Assembly (NCBI GenBank): GCA_020633995.1
Contig: JACKCO010000006.1
Location: 11,453-75,452 of the forward strand
DNA length: 64,000 bases
Source of the DNA: Campylobacterota bacterium
GTDB lineage: Bacteria; Babelota; Babeliae; Babelales; RVW-14
Direction: 5' to 3'
The notes beneath the pieces are model-generated. The model did no database searches and was not told the DNA's origin. It saw only the letters and a list, made by a program, of their open reading frames with translations. The first letter of the stretch is position 1. Each line of letters starts with the position of its first letter. Below, in pieces: positions 1-8,391 of the stretch. Both the position numbers and the translations under genes were made by a program.

Positions 1-1
1 T

Positions 2-1414
2 GGGTATGATTCGGTTGAAAAAATGTTTGGTTGGAGCTCGATTATAAATTTGTCGGTCAAATCGTTTAAGATGCTGACCAGATTTTTTAATCAATCCATC
101 AACACACATTTTTTATACTATAGTACCTGTTATGGTGGTGGTGATCATTTACAGATGCCATTTCTTGCCAGTGGCGCACCGCAAGAGCTGAGCTATACCG
201 TTGTTGCAGGAGCGCTTGCGCGTCATGAGACAACATCGATTACTCCATCAGTTACTTCGATGCATACTACGACGAGTGGATATGAGAAAAACGTTTTGCA
301 AGGCAAATACAAATTTACATCGCGCTATAACTTTATACAGTTTTTTGATCAGCTTGACAAGTATTACGATGGCCTGGGCAATAAAACTAAAACTGATCGT
401 ATCGATCAGATAGCAAGTATTGTTAGAAACGTGTCGTCATTTTATAGTGACAAACACCAAACGCTGCAAGACATTTATAACATTCCCCAGGTGAGGCTGC
501 AGGGTACTAGTTGGGCACGCATTCCTGTAGTGGCACCAAAGCTTGGCGTGCTTGACTCGCCGACAGTGCGCAGTGTACAGCGTAAAAATGGTGTGATTGA
601 TTTTTCAGCTAAAGAAGCTGTGCTGTTGCAAAAATATTATACACCAGCAACGCTCAAGCTTACCGGCTTTGGTGTGCAGCTTGTACCCCTGCTTGATTTT
701 AAAGTTGGCTATTACGACATTCTCTCAACCATTGGTGTGCAGTGCCCCATGTTTTACATTGATAAGGTGCAACTTACCGGTGGCGTTAAACAGTTTTTAC
801 TCTGGCTTTTGGGCAAAGATAAAGTAGAACAGTCTGCTCCTGGTTGGCAAAAGCAAGCACAAAGCGCACTCCGAAACGAATCGATCATTGTATTGATTGA
901 AACGCTGACGGGTCAAAACGATTTTGGCGCTGGCAAATTTAAGCCGGGGGCAGTGACACTTACTTCCGTTGCGTTTGTGATGAATGCACCATTTTTTAAC
1001 GAGCAGGCACATGACCGTGTGTACTTTACAACGAAAGGTTTTGCTGACGACAAGCTTAACGACAAGGTTTACCATTATCAAAAAATACAGGGCCAAGACA
1101 ATCTCAAACGAACACAGGTTGGTGATGACAAAGCAGTGAGTGGTTATAACAAATATTTTGCTCAACTCAAACAAAGCCTACGTGAGTACGATACTGACAC
1201 CACCAGCCTTACTCAGGTGCTGGCAGGTGTAAAACCTGAACACAAAACACAAAAACCAGTGTTAACCAAACAAAAGATCGATCAACTTAAAAAGAAGAAG
1301 GCAAAGCATTGGGAGTTGCCGAGTGCGTCTGACGCATCTGACTCTCCTGTCCTTGCCATGCTCAGGCTTATGAAGTTGAAGATGATGCGGTTGCTTGCGC
1401 GTGTTAAGGGGTAA
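2..1414 (+). CDS. 3' end of an unrecognised protein, cut by the left edge
   Basis: The reading frame is open from base 2, with no stop before the first ATG at 23, and no Shine-Dalgarno site precedes that ATG. I therefore read this as the last ~470 residues of a longer protein. I do not recognise the family. The visible part is soluble-looking and mixed in composition, rich in Lys, Gln, Thr and aromatics, with no obvious membrane span after the first ~30 residues. It ends in a Lys-rich stretch (about residues 408-425) and a basic Met/Leu-rich tail. No catalytic motif stands out. It is followed by a repeat island and then by the promoter of the AAA ATPase gene, so it is not in an operon with its right neighbour. 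Confidence 0.7.
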   Translation, partial: GYDSVEKMFGWSSIINLSVKSFKMLTRFFNQSINTHFLYYSTCYGGGDHLQMPFLASGAPQELSYTVVAGALARHETTSITPSVTSMHTTTSGYEKNVLQGKYKFTSRYNFIQFFDQLDKYYDGLGNKTKTDRIDQIASIVRNVSSFYSDKHQTLQDIYNIPQVRLQGTSWARIPVVAPKLGVLDSPTVRSVQRKNGVIDFSAKEAVLLQKYYTPATLKLTGFGVQLVPLLDFKVGYYDILSTIGVQCPMFYIDKVQLTGGVKQFLLWLLGKDKVEQSAPGWQKQAQSALRNESIIVLIETLTGQNDFGAGKFKPGAVTLTSVAFVMNAPFFNEQAHDRVYFTTKGFADDKLNDKVYHYQKIQGQDNLKRTQVGDDKAVSGYNKYFAQLKQSLREYDTDTTSLTQVLAGVKPEHKTQKPVLTKQKIDQLKKKKAKHWELPSASDASDSPVLAMLRLMKLKMMRLLARVKG

Positions 1415-2041
1415 GCAATCGCATCATGTTTTCTTCTAGACTCACACACCGTGCCATTCCCAAGCCTGTCCCCTTACTCCGGCCTGCGAGCCGGTGCTGT
1501 CCAAAGTGTTAAAAAGGGTTTGCTCTAAGCAGAGGGGTCATTCCCGACTCCGATCGGGAATCTTCTTTCCATTACTAATCGTTATTCCTGATCAATAAAA
1601 AGTACTTTAAACGAGATCCCCGATGGGACTCGGGGATGACGACTTTTTTGTTGGATTTGAGTTAACAACGAGTAGCTCAAAAAGTACTTTGGACAGTAAT
1701 GAATCAAGTCCGGAGTGACCCCCTTGTCAAGCAAGGGGGCAGGCTCGCTATCTATGAATATAAACCGCATCATGTTTTTCTTCACTCACACACCGTGTTA
1801 TCCTCGATTCAACACTCGTCATCCCGGCCTGCGAGCCGGGATCCATGAAAAGATTCAAATAAGTTTTAGATTTTGACTTTAGAAATGGACTCCGAATCAA
1901 GTCCGGAGTGACGAGCTTGAAGGGGGCCATCCCCGACAGTCTTCGCGAAAGTGGGGGGCGGGGATCCAGAACTCGTGACTAGACACCGTGTAACTTTTTT
2001 AAACATCAAAACAATGCAAAAAAAGACAACCGCAGGTGTGT
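1415..2041. repeat. Intergenic island of mixed palindromic interspersed repeats
   Basis: No convincing gene lies here. The stretch holds several short inverted repeats also found elsewhere in the window. A hairpin unit (GTCATTCCCGA...TCGGGAATC) lies at 1537-1562, with a related reverse-orientation unit at 1615-1640. The latter is part of an ~83 bp composite ending in GGACAGT at 1697, and 1496-1562 is a divergent plus-oriented copy of the composite. A 29 bp CCGGC...GCCGG unit is at 1817-1845, with a partial one near 1478-1496. A third type (GGACTCCG...CGGAGTGAC) is near 1886-1913 with a half copy at 1703-1720. Short reading frames across this stretch are translations of the repeats. Confidence 0.85.
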
Positions 2042-2071
2042 TTGACAAGCCGCTTTTTTAGGTGGTAGAAT
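2042..2071 (+). promoter_or_regulatory. Sigma-70 promoter of the AAA ATPase gene
   Basis: TTGACA at 2042-2047 and TAGAAT at 2066-2071 are separated by 18 bp. Transcription would begin near 2078, downstream of the GTG at 2062. This argues for translation starting at 2125 rather than at the upstream GTG. Confidence 0.7.
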
Positions 2072-2124
2072 TTTGGACCTTTGTCGAAATGTTTTTCCAA
2101 ATTTTTTTAATCTTAGGATTTTGT

Positions 2125-4098
2125 ATGATGTACACAAAAAAATTGTCTCTATTTTTTATTTCTGCGTTTGTGTTTTTGTCCATGGGGGATGCATGCGGCA
2201 TGGAGGATTTAGGAGGGAAAGTACGTATATTGGAGGGGGCATTACGCGATGCTGATACCACAGCACAGACTGTTAGGGGCGAGCTTACCACGTTTCAACG
2301 GGAATTACAGCAAAGTAAACAAACTCTACAAACTCTTTTGGCGAATGCTCAACTGCAGAGACAAGAAGTTAACAAAGCTGCAGCTAATGTGCTTACAAAT
2401 GCTGCAGAGTTACGGGCAGAATTTCGTGGTATACATCAGCAGGCATTGGATGATCACAAAAGAGACTTAGGGCAAGAGATTGATCATAAACTTGATGAAT
2501 TAAATAGAAAAGAACAAGAATTAGATCAAGAGTTTGAACGACGAAAGCAAGAGCTTTTGAATAATCAGGAAGAAGAACAAAGGCGCGCGCTAGAGCTTGA
2601 ACGAGAAAAACAGAGAGTCCATAGAGAAGAAATGGAAGCGAATTTGCAAGCAGAACTTGCAGCAAAAAATAGACTTGCAGATCTCGAGGCAGAAAATATC
2701 TACAAAGGGGCGAAAGCAAAAGCCATGGGTGAGCAAGAGGCTCGCTATGCTGCTGAGTTGAAAGCAATTCAAGAAAATCCAGAGATCTATAAGTTTCAGC
2801 AGCAGGCTCAAGAAGAAGCTAAGCTTCTGGCTGAAGATGGGCACAAGGATTTTGTCTTTGCCCGTAACGAGCAAGCACACAAACACGAAATGGCTTTTGA
2901 TGACAACAACACCAACAACAAAATTAAACTTGAAAACGAACAAGCAAAAAATCAGCAGGTATTACAAAATCAGAAGTTTACTCACATCTTAACTATCTTG
3001 CGCAAGGTCGGCAAAAGTATCCAAGACTTTGTAACCGATAAAACAAAAATGGGGTCGGTCATTGGTTTTGGTGCAGCCTCATATGGTACCTACCGTGGCA
3101 TGCATTTTGCGGCTGATGAGTTTGAGCGTAACTTTAGAAAACCAAACATTATTGAACAAACTAATGGCTTGACCATCCCAGAACAAATTAAATCAATTTT
3201 TGGCATGGGCAAATACGTCAAACCGCTTCATGTTAACGACGTTATTTTGGACAAAGAAACCAAAGAACGTGCAACAGAAATTTCAAGAACAATTCAAAAC
3301 GTTGCTGCTAACGGTGGATACTTTAGAAACTACCTTTTCTGGGGTGCTCCTGGAACGGGTAAAACATTCCTTGCCCAGGCAATTGCTCATGAAGCTGATG
3401 CGATCTACATGTACATGAGTGGTGCAAGTTTGTTTAAGCTTGAAAAACAAGAAGCACTGGCAGAAATTGACCGACTGTTTAACTATGCTCGCAGTCAAAG
3501 CAAACCTGTTTTGTTGCTTATTGACGAAGCTGAAGTGCTTTTTGGTCAGCGTAACACGGGCATGAGTGAGGAAAAGAGTGAGGTCATCACACACTTTCTC
3601 AGCTTTACTGGTGCCAAGAACAACAAGTTTGCCATGGTTGCGATTACCAACTACCCAGAGCAGTTTGACGAGGCTATGTTGAGCCGATTCCCTGTTCGTG
3701 TACAGTTTAAACTTCCTGGCGTTGACGAGCGTGAAAAAATTATCTGGAACCACTTCTGCGCTATCGACCGCGCTAATCAGGAAGTCCCTTCAGATCAAGA
3801 AGTTGCGTTTGCAGCTGACTTAACTGGCTTGGGTTACAGAAAGCTTAAGGCGAAAGCAAAAGAGATTGCACTTAAGACCAAGGGACTGACTGGTCGTGAC
3901 TTGATGTTTATGTCTGTTGCTATGTGTGATGCGGTTTACGAGTCTAAGCAGAATATTCTGACTGAGGCGATTATTGACAAATGTGTGTACAACGCATTGC
4001 TTGATAACCAACAAGCGCAAGGCGGCTTCCAGCGTGCAAAGCAAACGTGCGAAGTCTCTGGGCAGTCTGATAGCGTGATGGCTGCAGCTGCTGCATAG
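2125..4098 (+). CDS. Secreted or membrane-anchored ATAD3-like AAA+ ATPase with N-terminal coiled coil
   Basis: This 657-residue protein is probably an ATP-driven remodelling factor of the envelope; its substrate is unknown. It starts with a signal sequence (residues 1-~25). A long charged coiled coil rich in Glu, Gln and Ala follows (~60-280), then a Gly-rich hydrophobic stretch (~308-330). One AAA+ module follows: Walker A GAPGTGKT at 407-414, Walker B LLLIDEAE around 463-470 (Asp467, Glu468), sensor-1 region ITNYPEQFD, and Arg in LSRFP. The order coiled coil, hydrophobic segment, single AAA domain, and several local sequence matches resemble mitochondrial ATAD3 of animals and plants rather than FtsH; there is no HExxH protease domain. 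The ATG at 2125 has AGGA at 2115-2118 and lies after the promoter. A strong terminator follows the gene, so it is monocistronic. Confidence in AAA+ is very high; the ATAD3 assignment is from memory of that family. Confidence 0.85.
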   Translation: MMYTKKLSLFFISAFVFLSMGDACGMEDLGGKVRILEGALRDADTTAQTVRGELTTFQRELQQSKQTLQTLLANAQLQRQEVNKAAANVLTNAAELRAEFRGIHQQALDDHKRDLGQEIDHKLDELNRKEQELDQEFERRKQELLNNQEEEQRRALELEREKQRVHREEMEANLQAELAAKNRLADLEAENIYKGAKAKAMGEQEARYAAELKAIQENPEIYKFQQQAQEEAKLLAEDGHKDFVFARNEQAHKHEMAFDDNNTNNKIKLENEQAKNQQVLQNQKFTHILTILRKVGKSIQDFVTDKTKMGSVIGFGAASYGTYRGMHFAADEFERNFRKPNIIEQTNGLTIPEQIKSIFGMGKYVKPLHVNDVILDKETKERATEISRTIQNVAANGGYFRNYLFWGAPGTGKTFLAQAIAHEADAIYMYMSGASLFKLEKQEALAEIDRLFNYARSQSKPVLLLIDEAEVLFGQRNTGMSEEKSEVITHFLSFTGAKNNKFAMVAITNYPEQFDEAMLSRFPVRVQFKLPGVDEREKIIWNHFCAIDRANQEVPSDQEVAFAADLTGLGYRKLKAKAKEIALKTKGLTGRDLMFMSVAMCDAVYESKQNILTEAIIDKCVYNALLDNQQAQGGFQRAKQTCEVSGQSDSVMAAAAA

Positions 4099-4128
4099 CG
4101 AGTAAACACAAGAGATTTTCTTGAGAGA

Positions 4129-4164
4129 GAAGCCACACTAATTTTGGTGTGGCTTCTTTTTTTT
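4129..4164 (+). terminator. Rho-independent terminator of the AAA ATPase gene
   Basis: A perfect 10 bp stem, GAAGCCACAC (4129-4138) with GTGTGGCTTC (4147-4156), is followed by eight T residues at 4157-4164. Confidence 0.9.
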
Positions 4165-4582
4165 GTTGAGGAATACGAGTTGTGGGTGCCATTCTCGACC
4201 CAACACTCGTCATCCCGGCCTACGAGCCGGGATCCAGATAATGATTTTCCATTTTTCTGGATCCTGAAACAAGTTCAGGAAGACATAGTTCAGATGGTTT
4301 CAGCTTGTTTTATTTCAATGGAATGGGGCGCTATGCTCAACCTGTTTTACTACTGTGCAAAGTGTTTTGAAATAATATTTTTTTAGAGCACATGTTATAT
4401 TCCCTTGTACTTGGTCAAGGGATCAAGTTTTGCTTTTAAACATTGTCGTGCTGAACTTGTTTCAGCATCCAGATAATGGTTAGTCAATTTCTGGACTGCC
4501 AACGATACCCTGATCAAGTCAGAGGACAGGCGTGGGAGCGATGAATTTGGGATGCAAGATGCGTATCAATTCGTCAGATACA
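4165..4582. repeat. Repeat island between convergent genes
   Basis: No gene is visible. There is a 29 bp CCGGC...GCCGG unit at 4208-4236. Two copies of another inverted repeat are present: one at ~4255-4285 (CCTGAAACAAGTTCAGG in it) and one near 4445-4472 (GCTGAACTTGTTTCAGC). Each is associated with the phrase ATCCAGATAATG. At 4352-4372 there is a fragment resembling the left end of the ~83 bp composite repeat. Confidence 0.75.
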
Positions 4583-5446
4583 CTACGCAGGCTTTTCAAA
4601 CTTCAGCAACCGCTGCATAATTTGACGACAGTCCTGCATAACGCAACTGCTTTCTATGCTGGATGCCAGTCGTGAAAACTCTGTTGCAAGGTAATACAGC
4701 GTTGTGCGTGTTGGAGAGTACGGTTGGCCCGTCAGGTTTGCATAGCGTTGGCCGACATTGTGGGCCAGCCGAGCGTCGAGTAAAAAGAGATAGCGAAAAT
4801 CAATGTATGGATCGCCCAGTGCAGCGTCACTAAAATCGAAAATGCCGTTGATAACGTTACGTTCTGTGTCAAAGGCAATGTTATTATGGTACAGGTCATG
4901 ATGCAATAAAACTGTGTCATGCTGCTCTGTTTGTATTTGGGTGTATTCGCGCAGTGTCCAGGTCAAAAGATTTTGCAGAGCAGTAGCATGCAATTTGTGT
5001 TCAAGCTTTTGTGTAAGCTGCTGGCTTGGCAGTGGCCAGTCAGATGCAGGTATGTGCAATCTAACGAGTGCGTCACGTGGTAGGGGTGTGTGTAGTTCAA
5101 ACAAAAATTGTGCAAGCGTTTGGGCAAAATGATCTTTACAGTAACTGCTGAGTTGATTGTAATCTGCTGGTGTGAGAATCTGGCCATCAATTTTTTTGTA
5201 ACCAAAACCAACTGGGGAGTTAAACTCAAATATCACCTCTGGAATGGGCAAGGTTGTTTTGCCTGCAAGTTGTTTGAGCAGTTGCACTTCACGTTGCAAA
5301 ATTGTTGACCGCATGTGATCTTTTGCAAACCTAAAAATCCATTGTTGATCAGCTTGTAAAACGAAGTGGTCACAACTTGGCACATGTTGGATGTGATTTG
5401 CATTGATATTGGTCGATAAAATAAGTTTTTTAGCAGCTTCAAGCAT
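4583..5446 (-). CDS. APH-fold phosphotransferase (aminoglycoside/choline kinase superfamily)
   Basis: This 287-residue protein has the aminoglycoside phosphotransferase / protein-kinase-like fold. The catalytic loop HHDLYHNN at 182-189 supplies the HxDxxxxN motif (Asp184, Asn189). The Mg-binding segment DFSDAALGDPYIDF at 204-217 fits the DFxxAxxGDPxxD pattern of APH enzymes. Length is normal for the family. The substrate cannot be read from sequence: such proteins phosphorylate aminoglycosides, macrolides, choline, homoserine, hydroxyurea or small sugars. In an obligate associate a metabolic or host-metabolite kinase is as likely as a resistance enzyme. It stands alone, divergent from the esterase gene that starts at 5542, with only a weak ribosome site (AAAAGA) before its ATG. 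Confidence 0.85.
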   Translation of the reverse strand: MLEAAKKLILSTNINANHIQHVPSCDHFVLQADQQWIFRFAKDHMRSTILQREVQLLKQLAGKTTLPIPEVIFEFNSPVGFGYKKIDGQILTPADYNQLSSYCKDHFAQTLAQFLFELHTPLPRDALVRLHIPASDWPLPSQQLTQKLEHKLHATALQNLLTWTLREYTQIQTEQHDTVLLHHDLYHNNIAFDTERNVINGIFDFSDAALGDPYIDFRYLFLLDARLAHNVGQRYANLTGQPYSPTRTTLYYLATEFSRLASSIESSCVMQDCRQIMQRLLKFEKPA

Positions 5447-5541
5447 GAGTATCTTTTGAGTGTTGCTTCATTTTTTTTCTGTTTGCATTTAGACTTGAGC
5501 ACAAAACAATTAACCCGTAGTTTACAAAAGGAGCATATGTT

Positions 5542-6780
5542 ATGCAAAGAAGTACTACTTTAACAGCGTTTTTGTTTGTTTGTTTGTACAGTTCGGCTGG
5601 TTTTGCGCGGTATGATTTTCCCGAATTAACGGGGGAGTATGCTGTTGGTAGTACGTTGTGCTATTGGGTTGATGAGCAGCGACGTGAGCTGCATGACAAA
5701 GAGCAAGAAAGTCCACGTGAGCTCATGGTCGAAATTTTTTATCCAGCATTATTGGGAGTTGATACGTCTGAGCATGAAAAACTGCGTTACGATCCTGTCG
5801 CAATTGCTTTTTTAAAAAATGAACTTGAGTGCGAGCAGCTGAGCGCAAAGCATTTGAAGGGGCTGGATGATGTGTTTACTCACGCGGTTGCTGACGCGTT
5901 GCCTGCAACCGAGTACGGCCCATTTCCTATCATTTTTTTTTCACATGGTTTGTGGGCACCTCGAGCCAATAACACTGCATATGCGCAAGAGCTTGCAAGC
6001 CATGGATACGTTGTTGTCTGTATTGGCCACACCTATGCATGTGGTCTGACGTTGTTTCCTGATGGTCGCTCTGTTGCTTTTGACGATGAACTGGGTGAAT
6101 TGTTTGAGCAGCAAGACCAAGAGCAAAACACATGGGTTGCCGACCATGACTTTGTGCTGAAAAAGCTGATTGAGCTCAGTGCTCGAGATTTGGTAAATCA
6201 GTTTGTTGGATTACTTGATTTTGATCGTGTTGGCATCGTAGGCCATTCGTTTGGAGGTTCAGTTGCTGCACAGTTATGCCGCACTGACCAGCGGTTTAGT
6301 GCTGGGGTTAACCTTGATGGCCCGCTATTTGGCAGCGATGCAAGCAAGCCAAGCAAAGTGCCGTTTATGACGATGCGTGGTGACGTGTTTCTTAAGCGCT
6401 TTGAACAGGAAGATTCAGATGAATTTGATGGTATGTGGGAAGAAAAGGAACAGCTGCAAAAGCGTTATATTGATGCGATTGATCAGTTTTGCCAGCAGGC
6501 AGAAGTTGATAATTATCTTTTGACTATTCATGGTGCTGATCATTTGTCGTTTACTGATGCGCCTATTTTAAAAAGGAGCTGCTTCATGCTTGGGTACCTT
6601 GACTTTTTGACTGGTACGATTGAAGAGCTGCGTATGAATAAACTCGTTAATGATTATCTGGTTAATTTTTTCGATCAGTACTTGAAAAACAAGAAGTCTG
6701 AATTGCTTAATCAAAAAAAATCGCCCCACAGGGGTGTGTTTGTTAAGCGCTTTGCTGTGTCTGAAGATGTAAAAAACTGA
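5542..6780 (+). CDS. Secreted alpha/beta hydrolase resembling platelet-activating-factor acetylhydrolase
   Basis: This 412-residue exported esterase begins with a signal peptide (~residues 1-22, cleavage likely after SAGFA). It carries the nucleophile elbow GHSFGG at 234-239, with Ser236. A likely acid is Asp259 in the segment NLDGPLFG, and the likely catalytic His is His334 in HGADHLSF. An SHG oxyanion segment lies near residue 134. The spacing and the LDG segment after the Ser match the plasma PAF-acetylhydrolase (isoform II) family, which releases short or oxidised acyl chains from phospholipids; dienelactone-hydrolase-like esterases are the alternative. AGGAG precedes the ATG. A short spacer (16 bp) joins it to the next secreted protein, suggesting co-transcription. 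A secreted phospholipid esterase would fit a bacterium living in host membranes; that role is inference. Confidence 0.85.
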   Translation: MQRSTTLTAFLFVCLYSSAGFARYDFPELTGEYAVGSTLCYWVDEQRRELHDKEQESPRELMVEIFYPALLGVDTSEHEKLRYDPVAIAFLKNELECEQLSAKHLKGLDDVFTHAVADALPATEYGPFPIIFFSHGLWAPRANNTAYAQELASHGYVVVCIGHTYACGLTLFPDGRSVAFDDELGELFEQQDQEQNTWVADHDFVLKKLIELSARDLVNQFVGLLDFDRVGIVGHSFGGSVAAQLCRTDQRFSAGVNLDGPLFGSDASKPSKVPFMTMRGDVFLKRFEQEDSDEFDGMWEEKEQLQKRYIDAIDQFCQQAEVDNYLLTIHGADHLSFTDAPILKRSCFMLGYLDFLTGTIEELRMNKLVNDYLVNFFDQYLKNKKSELLNQKKSPHRGVFVKRFAVSEDVKN

Positions 6781-6796
6781 GAAAAGGAGAGAGGAG

Positions 6797-7384
6797 ATGA
6801 AGGTACGTTTGTTGTTGGTGTTGCTTTGGCTACTATTTTTACCAGGTACGAGCTTGTGTAGTCAAAGTATAGCTGTAGCACTTGCCGAGAAAGCGCTTGA
6901 GTGCAATATTTCCCTTTTGGAAGACGAGCGTGAAACTGGGCAGTTTTTGTGCAAGCATGGATGTCGAGATCTTGCTCCCCGTTGTGGTCAAAATAAATTG
7001 TTGCATATTTGCGTGAAAAACAAAACACCACTGCTGGTACATATTCCTCGTTATCTTGCTTTGAATGAGGGTATTGATCCATCTATAGAAGATATTGCGG
7101 TAGGGCATGGGTGGAAGGCTGCCTTGTGTGTCACACTGTTTGCTCTGACCGGTGGCATGATATTGGACGGAGAGCATAGACTTAAATCACTTACCGGCAT
7201 GACTTGCCTTGAAGATGGCAAGGCTGTTCAAGTAATTTGTAGTGGCAAATTTTATGAGATTCCAGCCTGGCATGAGTTCAACCGAATCATTATTTTCCCC
7301 GAAGTGTTTGATCTTAACTTAGATTGTATTCGTCAGGATTTGGAAAAAAGAATTGTTGTTGATGCGAGTCGAGCTCGGTTGTGA
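6797..7384 (+). CDS. Secreted or inner-membrane protein of unknown function
   Basis: This 195-residue protein starts at an ATG preceded by a strong GGAGAGAGGAG. An N-terminal hydrophobic segment (residues 1-~21) looks like a signal peptide. Residues ~25-75 contain four or five Cys (for example FLCKHGC and RCGQ), which could form disulfides or bind metal. A second hydrophobic segment (~104-118, ALCVTLFALTGGMIL) could be a membrane span. I do not recognise the family. It probably shares a transcript with the esterase just upstream. Confidence 0.75.
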   Translation: MKVRLLLVLLWLLFLPGTSLCSQSIAVALAEKALECNISLLEDERETGQFLCKHGCRDLAPRCGQNKLLHICVKNKTPLLVHIPRYLALNEGIDPSIEDIAVGHGWKAALCVTLFALTGGMILDGEHRLKSLTGMTCLEDGKAVQVICSGKFYEIPAWHEFNRIIIFPEVFDLNLDCIRQDLEKRIVVDASRARL

Positions 7385-7409
7385 TGGTTATTTTTTGTTG
7401 TTTACAATG

Positions 7410-7630
7410 CTAAAAGTTGCTCTCATAAAATCTAAAAAATTATGCATTTTACCTCTAGTGTGTCTCAAAGCTCGTCATGCCGGCCCTCGAGCCGGTATCC
7501 ATGTTAAATACTTGTCATTTCCGACTCAGATTTACAACGGTCCAAGGTGTTTTTTGAGGTGCTCGTTGTTAACTAAAATCCAACAAAAATGGTGTCATCC
7601 CCGAGTCCCATCGGGGATCTAAAAAATTGA
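7410..7630. repeat. Repeat island upstream of a secreted-protein gene
   Basis: A 29 bp CCGGC...GCCGG unit lies at 7473-7501. A plus-oriented copy of the ~83 bp composite repeat lies at 7539-7619, ending in the hairpin GTCATCCCCGA...TCGGGGATC at 7594-7619. The hairpin ends 25 bp before the next start codon, so it lies in or just before that gene's leader. No gene is visible within this stretch. Confidence 0.8.
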
Positions 7631-7644
7631 AAGCGAAATAAATT

Positions 7645-8388
7645 ATGAAAAAATTAATCGTACGTTTGTTGTTTGCCGTTAGTTGTTTTTTTCCTGCATA
7701 TCCTATGAGTGTGTATAAGGTTGAAACGGGCAAGGATAGTGTAACATGTAGTTTCGAATTTCCTGATGAGCAAAACATTGATGGCCAGGGTGTGGAGAAA
7801 GTCTTGACTAAGCTTAAGGAGATGGGCTACATCAAAGCGTTGCCACGCAAGGTCACTTTTGACCAAATAACGGTGGTGAATTTATCAATTACCAACGAGT
7901 CCACGGAAAAAGTTTTTTTTAAACGACCTGAAGATTTTCCATTCTTTGATGTAACTAAGCTTGTTGAAATTATTAATCAGATTGAAGGGAAACATAGTTT
8001 TGATAGGTACAAGTATGGTGCTGGAGTGTTGTGCAGTCTTTTGTTCACCTACTATTCATCTATGTATGCCTGTTGCGACATCCAGGCATTATTTGAGTTT
8101 GCCGCCTGTTATACAACATCTTTGGGGGCGTTGTTAGCGGCAGTGGGTTTTGGTGCCGTTGCCAAAGAGGCAGGATCTCATCAGGGTGCTGTGCATGATC
8201 TGAATAAACAACTTGCGACAATTTTTTCTCAGCATCCAGTAGCACAACAAAGAAATAGTTCGCCGTGCAAGAATATTTTGTTGGTAGAGCCAGGAAAAAC
8301 AGTACAGCGTACACTTTTAATGAATAAATCTGCTAGGATAGAAGATATTGTTGATGGTTGGAGTCAATATTTTTTACCAAAAGGGTAG
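7645..8388 (+). CDS. Secreted protein of unknown function with a small hydrophobic region
   Basis: This 247-residue protein has an N-terminal signal sequence (~1-20). A probable beta-rich domain (~25-100) follows, with alternating hydrophobic residues around VVNLSITNESTEKVFF. Then comes a Cys- and Tyr-containing hydrophobic segment (~118-170) that may cross or dip into the membrane. The C-terminal domain ends with a PGKTVQRTLLMNK beta-strand pattern. No known family is recognised. The ribosome site is weak (GAAAG). The stop codon is 3 bp before the ATG of the DMT transporter gene, so the two are very likely translated from one message. Confidence 0.7.
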   Translation: MKKLIVRLLFAVSCFFPAYPMSVYKVETGKDSVTCSFEFPDEQNIDGQGVEKVLTKLKEMGYIKALPRKVTFDQITVVNLSITNESTEKVFFKRPEDFPFFDVTKLVEIINQIEGKHSFDRYKYGAGVLCSLLFTYYSSMYACCDIQALFEFAACYTTSLGALLAAVGFGAVAKEAGSHQGAVHDLNKQLATIFSQHPVAQQRNSSPCKNILLVEPGKTVQRTLLMNKSARIEDIVDGWSQYFLPKG

Positions 8389-8391
8389 TTC

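Noticed and set aside
1582..2048. Several 60-67 codon minus-strand frames in the first repeat island
   Set aside because: They are translations of palindromic repeats, lack ribosome sites, and similar peptides appear wherever the repeats occur.
2062..2124. GTG at 2062 as the start of the ATAD3-like gene
   Set aside because: It lies within the spacer/-10 region of a good promoter and has no Shine-Dalgarno site; ATG 2125 has both a site and a proper signal sequence.
7353..7622. 89-codon plus-strand frame spanning repeats before the 7645 gene
   Set aside because: Its second half is repeat sequence and it overlaps the end of the 6797 gene; no ribosome site.
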